41,222 nucleotides of DNA, taken from Actinomycetota bacterium. GTDB lineage: Bacteria; Actinomycetota; Acidimicrobiia; Acidimicrobiales; MedAcidi-G1. The stretch is taken from the NCBI GenBank assembly GCA_014381745.1, contig JACNLA010000042.1, positions 1 through 41,222 of the forward strand. The letters are read 5' to 3'. The notes beneath the pieces are model-generated. The model made no database searches and had not been told where the DNA came from. It saw only the letters and a program-made list of their open reading frames with translations. Shown piece by piece: positions 34,796 through 41,222 of the stretch. The translations under genes were made by a program, and so were the position numbers. Position 1 is the first letter of the stretch. Each line of letters opens with the position of its first letter.

Positions 34796-35775
34796 GACCC
34801 GATCAACTGTGCTGCCCTGCGTGTCAGGTAGGTGAGGATGAAGTCGGCACCGGCACGCTTTATGGCCAGCAGGTGTTCCATTGCCACGGCATCACCGTCC
34901 AACCAACCGTTGGCTGCCGCTGCCTCGACCATCGCGTATTCGCCGCTGACGTGGTAGGCGGCCAGGGGAACATCGACCTCGTCTCTGACCCGCGCCACGA
35001 TGTCCAGGTAGGCCAGTGCCGGCTTGACCATGACCATGTCCGCACCCTCGGCCAGGTCAGAGCGGATCTCTGAGAGTGCCTCGCGGGCATTGGGTGGGTC
35101 CTGCTGGTATCCCTTCCGGTTTCCACCGTCTGCAATCTCGACGTCAACGGCATCGCGGAACGGCCCGTAGAGAGAAGAGGCGTACTTGGCCGCGTAGGCG
35201 AGTATGGAGACCTGGTCGTGGCTGACAGAGTCGAGCGCCGAACGGATTGCAGCGACCTGTCCGTCCATCATCCCCGAGGGTGCGCACACGTCGGCTCCGG
35301 CCTCGGCCTGGGCGATGGCTGTCCTCTGGTAGAGCTCCAGCGTGGCGTCGTTGTCGACGGTGCCGGCGGCTGAGACGACCCCGCAGTGGCCGTGGTCGGT
35401 GTACTCATCGACACACAGGTCGGCCATGAGGACCATGTCGTCACCGACGTCATCGCGCAGGTCGCGTAGTGCCACCTGGACGACACCGTCTGGATTCCAT
35501 GCCTCGGACCCGATGGCGTCCTTCTTCTCAGGAATTCCGAACAGGATCACAGCAGGAACGCCCAGGTCCCTCAGCTCGGCAACCTCCCTACGGAGGCTGG
35601 AGCGCGAGTGCTGGACGACACCCGGCAGGGAAGCAATGGGGGCCGGATCAGAGATGCCCTCGCGCACGAAGAGAGGAGCCACAAGGTCGTCGACCGACAA
35701 CCGTGTCTCGGCTACCAGCCTCCTCATGGGTGCTGTGCGGCGCAGGCGGCGGTGCCGCTGTTCGGGAAAGCTCAC
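34792..35775 (-). CDS. hemB: Delta-aminolevulinic acid dehydratase (porphobilinogen synthase)
   Basis: Condenses two 5-aminolevulinate molecules to porphobilinogen; 327 residues. The two active-site lysines are in LAYAAKYASSLYGPFRDA and MVMVKPALAYLDI. The metal-site segment reads LCVDEYTDHGHCG (Cys121, Asp123, Cys131). It is a mixed form between the all-Cys zinc type (CxC...C) and the Asp type, with Asp at the middle position. The metal requirement cannot be read from this with certainty. It lies 23 bp downstream of hemD. Confidence 0.95.
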   Translation of the reverse strand: MSFPEQRHRRLRRTAPMRRLVAETRLSVDDLVAPLFVREGISDPAPIASLPGVVQHSRSSLRREVAELRDLGVPAVILFGIPEKKDAIGSEAWNPDGVVQVALRDLRDDVGDDMVLMADLCVDEYTDHGHCGVVSAAGTVDNDATLELYQRTAIAQAEAGADVCAPSGMMDGQVAAIRSALDSVSHDQVSILAYAAKYASSLYGPFRDAVDVEIADGGNRKGYQQDPPNAREALSEIRSDLAEGADMVMVKPALAYLDIVARVRDEVDVPLAAYHVSGEYAMVEAAAANGWLDGDAVAMEHLLAIKRAGADFILTYLTRRAAQLIGS

Positions 35776-35798
35776 CGTAGGAGCCTACGAAGACCAGC

Positions 35799-36548
35799 TC
35801 AGGACCCGGCCAGGACACACGCTGCGTCCACGAGTCCCGCAACTGAGTGGGGATCAGCCTCAACGACCCGAAAGCCCAGTTCACGGGCAGCGGCGGCACT
35901 TATCGGACCGATACACACGGCTTGAACGGGTACAGGCTCACCCAGGATGTCGACGTAGCGGCGGACGGTCGACTCGGAGGTGAATGTGACCCAGTCGGCG
36001 TCACGTGCCCGCTCCAAGAGGCCCGTGGCGATCACGGGCCCGACGTTTCTGTATGCCGTGACAACGTCGACCTCCCATCCGGCCGCACGCAGACCCTCGG
36101 GTAGAACGGGCCTTGCGACCTCGGCCCTGGCCAGCAGCACGCGACCACCAGGCGGTGGAGGCGGGAAGGCCTCCAGAAGGTCCTCGGCCACCGCCTTGTC
36201 CGGGATCAGGTCCACGGTCAGGCCGGCCTCGACCAGCGGCGCCGCCGTCTTCGGTCCGACAGCCGCGAACCTGGTTCCGGCATGGTCCTCTCTGGTTCCG
36301 CCTTCGGATGCAATCGCGGCGGCGAGGCGACGTGATCCGTTGGGCGAGGTGGTCACCACCCAGTCGTAGGTTCCAAGACATCGAACGGCCTCTGCGAGGG
36401 CCCGGCCACCGTCGATTGGATCGGCAATGGCAATAACGGGCATCTCAACAACATCAGCACCCTGTGCCACCAGCGCAGCGGTGAGGGAAGCCGCCTGATC
36501 GGTGGCTCTGGTGACGACCATCGTCGTGCCGGAGAGGGGTCCGCTCAC
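35799..36548 (-). CDS. hemD: Uroporphyrinogen-III synthase
   Basis: Closes and isomerises the linear tetrapyrrole made by HemC; 249 residues, a stand-alone HemD. Sequence conservation in this family is low. Supporting features are the two Rossmann-like halves, the MVVTRATDQAASLTAALVAQGADVVEMPVIAI start, the TTSPNGSRRLA and TFTSESTVRRYVDIL motifs, and AVCIGPISAAAARELGF. It overlaps hemC by 4 bp. In some actinobacteria hemD is fused to a uroporphyrinogen methyltransferase; no such fusion is present here. Confidence 0.92.
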   Translation of the reverse strand: MSGPLSGTTMVVTRATDQAASLTAALVAQGADVVEMPVIAIADPIDGGRALAEAVRCLGTYDWVVTTSPNGSRRLAAAIASEGGTREDHAGTRFAAVGPKTAAPLVEAGLTVDLIPDKAVAEDLLEAFPPPPPGGRVLLARAEVARPVLPEGLRAAGWEVDVVTAYRNVGPVIATGLLERARDADWVTFTSESTVRRYVDILGEPVPVQAVCIGPISAAAARELGFRVVEADPHSVAGLVDAACVLAGS

Positions 36549-37450
36549 GACCGCACCAACAGGTCGGCGCCACCACGCTCGTCGAGCAGGTGCCTTGCAA
36601 TGGCGTGTCCGATGGCGGTGCCATCGGGACCGGTGCGCTCCTCTCTGAGCAGCACCGCTCCATCGGGCGATGAGATGGCGCCGGTCACCAAGAGGTCAGG
36701 TCCGTCGACGTCATCGGTCGCGGGCCGGGCATGTGCCGCAATGGGGAGGTCGCAGCCGGTTCCCAACTCCATCAGAAACGCCCTCTCCGCATCTACCGCC
36801 CGCCTCGCCACCGGGTCGTCCATTCCGACAAGGTCGGGAAGCAGGTCGTAGTCGGCTCTGCACTCGACCGCCAGCGCGCCCTGGCCCACCTGGGGTAGAA
36901 GGACCGCTGGGTCCAGCGGGTCCACGACATCGGGTGACAGCCCCAGACGGTCCAGTGCCGCCTTGGCCATGATCGCCCCGTCAGCCTGCCGAGCCTTCTC
37001 GAGGCGTGTGCCGATGTTTCCGCGCAGACCGGTGAACTGAAGGTCGGGTCGGTGATGGGCGAGGTGGGCCCTACGACGGATCGAGCCGGTGGCAATGGTG
37101 GCCCCGACCGGCAGGTCCGCCAGGAGAGAGCCGACAAGCACGTCGCGTGGATCTCCCCGCTCTGGTACGGCCGCCAGGGTCAGCCCATCGGTCTCGCCGG
37201 CAGGCAGGTCCTTGGCCGAGTGGACAGCAAGGTCGGCACGACCGTCGAGGACCGCAGCCTGCACCTCTTTCACGAACACACCCCGGCCACCCATCTGTTC
37301 GAGGGGCGTTGTCTGGTCGCGGTCGCCGGTCGTCTCCACGACAATGATCTGGACCTCGACGCCGGGAATCACCTCGGCCAGAAGGGATGAGACACGCTCG
37401 GCCTGCCAGAGAGCCAAGGCGCTGCCCCGGGTCGCCACCCGGATGCACAA
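36545..37450 (-). CDS. hemC: Porphobilinogen deaminase (hydroxymethylbilane synthase)
   Basis: Polymerises four porphobilinogens; 301 residues. Motifs: IRVATRGSALALWQAERV at the N-terminus, HSAKDLPA (catalytic Asp81), GSIRRRAHL, RGNIGTRLEK and the cofactor Cys233 in LGTGCDLPIAAHA. The likely start is TTG at 37450 with GGAGG nine bases upstream; a GTG four codons later is an alternative. The gap to the hemA stop is 16 bp. Confidence 0.95.
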   Translation of the reverse strand: MCIRVATRGSALALWQAERVSSLLAEVIPGVEVQIIVVETTGDRDQTTPLEQMGGRGVFVKEVQAAVLDGRADLAVHSAKDLPAGETDGLTLAAVPERGDPRDVLVGSLLADLPVGATIATGSIRRRAHLAHHRPDLQFTGLRGNIGTRLEKARQADGAIMAKAALDRLGLSPDVVDPLDPAVLLPQVGQGALAVECRADYDLLPDLVGMDDPVARRAVDAERAFLMELGTGCDLPIAAHARPATDDVDGPDLLVTGAISSPDGAVLLREERTGPDGTAIGHAIARHLLDERGGADLLVRS

Positions 37451-37466
37451 GGCCCGTCGCCTCCGC

Positions 37467-38726
37467 CTACAGGTCGAAGAGGTCGCGCATGGCCTCGGCC
37501 AGACGCTCGCCGCGTGCCGTGCCGGCGGCGTCCTTCATGCGGACCGTCGGCTCGTGCAGCAGCTTCCCCACGATGCCGGCTGCGAGCGCCTCGACGGCCG
37601 CACGCTGCCGGGTGTCCAGCTCTCCGAACCGGCTGGCCAGCCTCTCCAACTCGCCCGAGCGGACCTGTTCAGCGCGGCCGTGGAGCTGGGTGATGAGGGG
37701 TGCGACGAGACGGGCTGTGGACTCGTCGACGTACCGGTTCAGCTCCAGGTCGACAATGGACTCGACGGCGGTGATCTCACGCTGACGTTCCCGGATGCCG
37801 ATGTCGGCGAATGCCCGCAGGTCGTCCATGTCGAGGAGGGTTACGCCATCAAGGTCGCCGGCGGCAGGGTCGACATCTCTTGGAACCGCAATGTCGACGA
37901 TCAGGAGCTCCCGGCCGTTGCGGCCACCTACCACCCCTTCGATGTCACCGTGTTCGAGAATTACCGATGTGGCACCGGTTGATGTGAGCAGCACGTCCAC
38001 GTCGGCGATGTGTTGCGGAAGCTCGTCGAGCCGCACGGCAATTCCACCCAGCCTGGCGGCTACCTCCACGGCTCTCTCCCAGGTGCGGTTCGCAACCAGG
38101 ATCTCGGATACGCCACCACCGTGAAGTGCCCTGGCCAGGCCCTCGCCCATCTCACCGGCACCCACCACGAGGACCCTGCGACCTTCAAGGCCGCCCAGCC
38201 TCTCTCCCGCCATGGCCACCGCCGCCTGGGAGACCGACGTGATGTTGCGTGAGATTGCCGTCTCGGTGCGAACCCGCTTGCCCACCTCGAGGGCATGCCT
38301 GAACAGGGGATTCAGGACCGGGCCGACGGCTCCCTCCTCGGCAGCCGTCTCCCATGAGGTGCGAACCTGGCCCAGGATCTCGTGTTCACCGAGAACAGCC
38401 GAATCAAGGCCAGAGGCGACTGCAAAGAGATGGCGGGCTGCGTCGGCGTCGTAGAGACCGGTCAGGTGGTCGGAGAAGTCCTCGGGGGCCACATGGGACC
38501 CCTCGGCGAAGAAGTTGCGAATGTCCTGGTATCCACCATGGAACTTCTCAGCGAAGGCCCAGACCTCGATGCGGTTGCACGTGGACAACAGAACCGCCTC
38601 GGTTATGTGCTCGCGCGACACCAGGTCGGCCAGCGCCTTGGGAAGGAGCGATGACGGCACGGTCATCCGCTCGAGCAGGTCGAGTGGAACGGTTCGGTGG
38701 TTCAGCCCAACGACGACTACCGACAC
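37467..38726 (-). CDS. hemA: Glutamyl-tRNA reductase
   Basis: Reduces glutamyl-tRNA to glutamate 1-semialdehyde, the first committed step of the C5 pathway; 419 residues. VGLNHRTVPLDLLERM and the catalytic Cys50 in LLSTCNRIEVWAF define the catalytic domain. The NADPH domain shows RVLVVGAGEMGEGLARAL, and an alpha-helical dimerisation domain ends the protein. The start is GTG. It follows rex after 112 bp, the longest gap inside the cluster; that gap holds a direct repeat that could serve regulation. Confidence 0.96.
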   Translation of the reverse strand: MSVVVVGLNHRTVPLDLLERMTVPSSLLPKALADLVSREHITEAVLLSTCNRIEVWAFAEKFHGGYQDIRNFFAEGSHVAPEDFSDHLTGLYDADAARHLFAVASGLDSAVLGEHEILGQVRTSWETAAEEGAVGPVLNPLFRHALEVGKRVRTETAISRNITSVSQAAVAMAGERLGGLEGRRVLVVGAGEMGEGLARALHGGGVSEILVANRTWERAVEVAARLGGIAVRLDELPQHIADVDVLLTSTGATSVILEHGDIEGVVGGRNGRELLIVDIAVPRDVDPAAGDLDGVTLLDMDDLRAFADIGIRERQREITAVESIVDLELNRYVDESTARLVAPLITQLHGRAEQVRSGELERLASRFGELDTRQRAAVEALAAGIVGKLLHEPTVRMKDAAGTARGERLAEAMRDLFDL

Positions 38727-38838
38727 TGACCGGGGCTCCTGTTCCTTGACTTCATGTCGAACCGGGTATGACAGACCCCAGCATTCCCGAACAGACCCCC
38801 GTGTGCCAACCCTCCGGGACCGGAGTCTTGGTCGTAGA
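38727..38838. other. rex-hemA spacer
   Basis: 112 bp without a gene. It contains a hairpin just after the rex stop (CTCCGG-GA-CCGGAG, 38812-38825) and two identical 9-bp direct repeats (ACAGACCCC on the plus strand). I see no clear promoter, though a separate hemA promoter is possible. Confidence 0.45.
38771..38799 (-). repeat. 9-bp direct repeats with 20-bp period upstream of hemA
   Basis: ACAGACCCC occurs at 38771-38779 and again at 38791-38799 (GGGGTCTGT on the coding strand). The period of 20 bp is close to two helical turns, so a protein could bind both on the same face. They lie 45-73 bp upstream of the hemA GTG. Confidence 0.4.
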
Positions 38839-39564
38839 TCATCCGGCGACTCGTCCGGATTCCTCGGAGAAGGTCCGCAGGTGCTCGTAGTAACCCAGAA
38901 TCTGAAGTTCGGTTGCCAGGTCCACCTTGCGTAGTTGGACCTCGGGGGGCACGGAAACTACGGCCGGGGCGAAGTTCAGGATCGATCGGATGCCCGCTGC
39001 GATGAGGTGGTCGACGGCCTCCTGGGCAGCGTGGGCCGGTGTTGCGATTATCCCGAGACGACAACCGGTCTCGGCAACCACCCCTGCCAGATCGTCAACG
39101 TGGGTGATCGCCAATCCGGAGATCTTGCGTCCGATGAGAGAACGGTCGGAATCTACGATGGCCGTGACCGGGAACCCGCCCGACATGAACCCGTCGTACC
39201 TGCTGAGGGCCTTGCCGAGGTTTCCGGCACCCACGATCACAACCGGTGTGACGACGCCACCCAGCACCGTTCGGATCTCGGCCAGCAGGCGATCGACGTC
39301 GTATCCGACTCCCCGGGTTCCGTGGGCTCCAAGGTGCGAGAGGTCCTTTCGCACCTTGGCAGCGTTCACGCCGGCCAGGTCCGCCAGTTGACGGGAGGAG
39401 ACCGTGGTGACCCCCTCGTCGGCGACCTCGACCAGGCCCCTCATGTAGATCGGGAGTCGCGCCAGGGTCGCCTCTGGAATCGGGTTGGGCGATTCACCGC
39501 TCGGGACTGCTCCGATTTCGGGACCACGTCGGATCTCGTCTGGTGTCTTCTGGTCCTCGGACAT
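38839..39564 (-). CDS. rex: Redox-sensing transcriptional repressor Rex
   Basis: NADH/NAD+-responsive DNA-binding protein; 241 residues from the chosen ATG. The N-terminal winged helix (about 33-85) carries VSSRQLADLAGVNAAKVRKDLSHLGAHGTRGVGY. The Rossmann domain has VVIVGAGNLGKALSRY (108-123) and the DSD acidic turn at the end of the second strand. The C-terminal helix includes LATELQILGYYEHL. High NADH releases Rex from DNA. In Streptomyces rex heads an operon with hemACD and also controls respiratory genes; here the same order is kept and extended by hemB and hemL. The longer frame upstream has no support, and the operator lies just upstream of this ATG. Confidence 0.95.
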   Translation of the reverse strand: MSEDQKTPDEIRRGPEIGAVPSGESPNPIPEATLARLPIYMRGLVEVADEGVTTVSSRQLADLAGVNAAKVRKDLSHLGAHGTRGVGYDVDRLLAEIRTVLGGVVTPVVIVGAGNLGKALSRYDGFMSGGFPVTAIVDSDRSLIGRKISGLAITHVDDLAGVVAETGCRLGIIATPAHAAQEAVDHLIAAGIRSILNFAPAVVSVPPEVQLRKVDLATELQILGYYEHLRTFSEESGRVAG

Positions 39565-39577
39565 GCCCCAACGGTAG

Positions 39578-39598
39578 GTGCTTGTGCACTCCTTCACA
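39578..39598 (+). promoter_or_regulatory. Putative Rex operator upstream of rex
   Basis: TGTGCACTCCTTCACA (39583-39598) matches the Streptomyces Rex operator consensus TGTGAAC-N3-TTCACA at 12 of 13 defined positions. It lies 18 bp before the rex ATG, consistent with autorepression. The extended string GTGCTTGTGCA-N4-TTCAC (39578-39597) also occurs upstream of the bc/nuo tract at 29394-29413. It may affect the divergent membrane protein gene too. Confidence 0.72.
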
Positions 39599-39679
39599 TG
39601 GCATCTCCGGATGGAATCGGCTCCCCCAGTCTTATTACCTGATGGCGGTTTCCTGCTTCGCGCCGTACCGTGCGCCATC

Positions 39680-40375
39680 GTGAGCATCCAGATCGCACTC
39701 GCCGCAGCAGCCACCCTCATTTCGTTGGGGTTCACGGCCACCGTTCTGGAGCGTTGGTTGGACGGACGCAGGCCACAGGACATGGCATGGACGGTGGCGC
39801 TCATGCTGTTCACCCTGGGTGCGGGGTCCATGTGGCTGGGAGCAACCATCGGCTGGTCGGATGGGCCGTTTCGGGCCTTCTACATCTTCGGAGCCGTCCT
39901 CAACGTTCCGATCCTGGCCCTGGGGACCGTCTACCTCATGGTCCCGAGAAAGAAGGCCGACCGCATCGCCCTCATCACGGTCGTGCTGTGTGCCTTCGCC
40001 GCAGGAATCGTGTTGATGGCACCGACCACGGGTGGCTTCATTCCCGACGAGTTGCCACAGGGAAGCGAGGTGTTCGGGCCCGGACCGCGGATCGCCGCGG
40101 CTCTGGCGTCGTCGATCGGTGCCCTGGTCGTGGTAGGGGGATCGGCCTGGTCGGCTGTCCGCCTCTTCCGCTCCGGTGGCGCACCTGCAGTGAGGGGCGG
40201 CACGGGGAACGTGCTGATCGCCCTGGGTGCCATAACGCTCAGCCTCGGCGGGCTCCTCAACTCGGTGGTTGACGAGATGACCGGCTTTTCCATCTCCCTG
40301 GTGATCGGAATAGCGATCATCTTCGCCGGTGCCCTCACGGCGACGAGCGCCGGCCGCGTGCTGACAGACGACTAG
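39680..40375 (+). CDS. Unknown multi-pass membrane protein divergent from rex
   Basis: 231 residues from GTG 39680, about seven hydrophobic helices. Short charged loops carry LERWLDGRRPQDM and VPRKKADR, and one longer loop (PTTGGFIPDELPQGSEVFGPGPR) lies between helices. No family recognised and no redox motifs. Start choice is uncertain because I see no strong ribosome site; an in-frame ATG at 39611 would add 23 residues. It shares the intergenic region with rex (39565-39679), so it may respond to Rex. Its TAG stop overlaps the stop of the small convergent gene. Confidence 0.78.
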   Translation: MSIQIALAAAATLISLGFTATVLERWLDGRRPQDMAWTVALMLFTLGAGSMWLGATIGWSDGPFRAFYIFGAVLNVPILALGTVYLMVPRKKADRIALITVVLCAFAAGIVLMAPTTGGFIPDELPQGSEVFGPGPRIAAALASSIGALVVVGGSAWSAVRLFRSGGAPAVRGGTGNVLIALGAITLSLGGLLNSVVDEMTGFSISLVIGIAIIFAGALTATSAGRVLTDD

Positions 40376-40461
40376 TCGAGCAGAAATACGAACTGGATGA
40401 CGGCAGCGCCCAGAATGGCCGCCAGGAGGACTGCGGTGACGATCGTCGTTCCGAGGCGCAT
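40372..40461 (-). CDS. Putative 29-residue single-helix membrane peptide
   Basis: Translation gives MRLGTTIVTAVLLAAILGAA, then VIQFVFLLD and TAG. It has a positive N-terminus, one hydrophobic helix and an acidic end, the profile of a small inner-membrane protein. The ATG overlaps the TGA of the DUF62 gene by one base (TGATG), so translation could be coupled. It is too short for composition-based tests to be decisive. It could be a chance frame, but the exact coupling and clean membrane-segment shape argue for a real gene. Confidence 0.45.
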   Translation of the reverse strand: MRLGTTIVTAVLLAAILGAAVIQFVFLLD

Positions 40462-41222
40462 CAGACAGGCTTGTTCCTTCCAAGCTGGACCTTCGTTACG
40501 GCACCACTGCCGTCACCGCCGGTCGCCAACACGACCGTGTCGCCGGCCGACACCCCGAGATCGAAAGCTGCCGACGCACGATCGACAACAAGGGTCGCGA
40601 GACCATAGGAGTCGACCAGCAGACCAAGACCACCGGTAGGTACCTCGTCGAAAGCCACCACCCTGACCACCGGCCTCGTCGACCCGGAGGTACGAACCTG
40701 GCAGCGGTCACCGACCTGACCCACAACGTTGCCGAGTTCGTCGGGGCCCACGTTCAGCTGGATGTTGCCGAACCGGTCCACCCAGAGGATCTCGGCGTGG
40801 ATGCCGTCCTCCTCGACGGACGCCACGGGCATGACGCCCGGCAGCAGGGTGGCAGGGTCAACCTCTTCGCCCAGCTCACCCAGACCGACACCGTTGGCCA
40901 GGTGCCCAGCCACGGGAGCAAACACGTCGCGACCGGCAAAAGTGGGGCCCGGTGCGGGCAGGTGGTACGCCTCGCTCGTTAGCGAGACTGCCCGGGATGC
41001 ACCTCCGACCAGCGCCACCGCTGGTGCGAGAAGGCCGTTGTCGGGACCTACCAGCACGGATTCGCCAGCGCCCACCTCGATGGCCACGGCCCGTCGGGAG
41101 GTTGCGACACCTGGGTCGACCACGGCGAGGACCACACCGGGGCAGAGGTACTGGGCGCTCCGCGCCAGGGTGAGACCACCCGCTCGGACGTCATGGGCGG
41201 GGATTCCGTGGGTTACGTCGAC
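40461..41222 (-). CDS. SAM hydroxide adenosyltransferase (DUF62 family), 5' end outside window
   Basis: The DUF62 family hydrolyses S-adenosylmethionine to adenosine and methionine and is related to SAM-dependent halogenases. The frame is open to the right edge, giving about 253 residues; upstream residues read VDVTHGIPAHDVRAGGLTLA, a family block, so the GTG at 41135 is internal. Other motifs are VVDPGVATSRRAVAIE (family Asp and Arg), VGPDNGLLAPA, FAGRDVFAPVAGHLANG (His) and the C-terminal-domain DRFGNIQLN. These fit the hydroxide-type enzyme (Asp-Arg-His set) better than a halogenase. The N-terminal Asp motif is outside the window. Confidence 0.9.
   Translation of the reverse strand, partial: VDVTHGIPAHDVRAGGLTLARSAQYLCPGVVLAVVDPGVATSRRAVAIEVGAGESVLVGPDNGLLAPAVALVGGASRAVSLTSEAYHLPAPGPTFAGRDVFAPVAGHLANGVGLGELGEEVDPATLLPGVMPVASVEEDGIHAEILWVDRFGNIQLNVGPDELGNVVGQVGDRCQVRTSGSTRPVVRVVAFDEVPTGGLGLLVDSYGLATLVVDRASAAFDLGVSAGDTVVLATGGDGSGAVTKVQLGRNKPV

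Noticed and set aside
38812-38825. Terminator after rex (CTCCGG-GA-CCGGAG)
   Set aside because: A 6-bp stem with a 2-base apex and no T-tract, inside a cluster whose order suggests cotranscription; kept only as a note in the spacer entry.
1-41222. Mobile elements, CRISPR, defence or biosynthetic clusters
   Set aside because: No transposase, integrase, repeat-spacer array, restriction enzyme or synthase motif was seen on either strand; base composition appears uniform.

Overview
The window reads as chromosome of a high-GC actinobacterium. The class Acidimicrobiia is my best guess, inferred from actinobacterial-style Nuo, Rex-hem and MenJ-like genes combined with an unusual split cytochrome b; I cannot run a phylogeny. 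Coding density is very high. I see no tRNA or rRNA gene, insertion sequence, phage gene or CRISPR array.

Region 1 (1-29341, all minus strand) is an uninterrupted respiratory tract of about 29 kb. In transcription order it begins with a seven-gene cytochrome bc-type cluster (29341 to 23731): a small membrane protein, a two-[4Fe-4S] ferredoxin, a cytochrome b6-type protein, a subunit IV-type protein, a Rieske protein, a membrane-anchored diheme cytochrome c and an unknown membrane protein. A complete 14-gene complex I set follows (nuoA to nuoN, 23681 to 8563). Directly behind it lies a second, divergent complex I set (nuoA-B-C-D-H-I-J-K-L-M, 8464 to 1, with nuoM cut by the window edge). This set has no nuoE, nuoF or nuoG: its nuoD overlaps its nuoH. 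The tract therefore encodes one NADH-type complex I, one complex I with an unknown electron donor, and the quinol oxidase module that would receive their quinol.

Region 2 (29342-29675) is a divergent promoter region. It holds a strong ribosome binding site for the bc cluster and a Rex-like operator.

Region 3 (29676-33499, plus strand) carries a membrane-anchored monoheme cytochrome c, a geranylgeranyl-reductase-family flavoprotein that may reduce menaquinone side chains, and glucose-6-phosphate isomerase.

Region 4 (33521-39564, minus strand) is a rex-hemA-hemC-hemD-hemB-hemL cluster: the redox-sensing repressor plus five enzymes taking glutamyl-tRNA to uroporphyrinogen III. A 20-bp element upstream of rex matches the one upstream of the bc cluster at all 16 defined positions (GTGCTTGTGCA-N4-TTCAC). 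This suggests one NADH/NAD+-responsive switch over heme supply and the respiratory chain.

Region 5 (39565-41222) has an unknown multi-pass membrane protein (plus), then on the minus strand a 29-residue membrane peptide and a partial SAM hydroxide adenosyltransferase (DUF62).

The most unusual points are the paired complex I sets in one tract with a b6-type bc complex, the Rex-like element shared by the two loci, and a short N-terminal peptide motif (TEIPEHLxKR) shared by subunit IV and the divergent cytochrome c.
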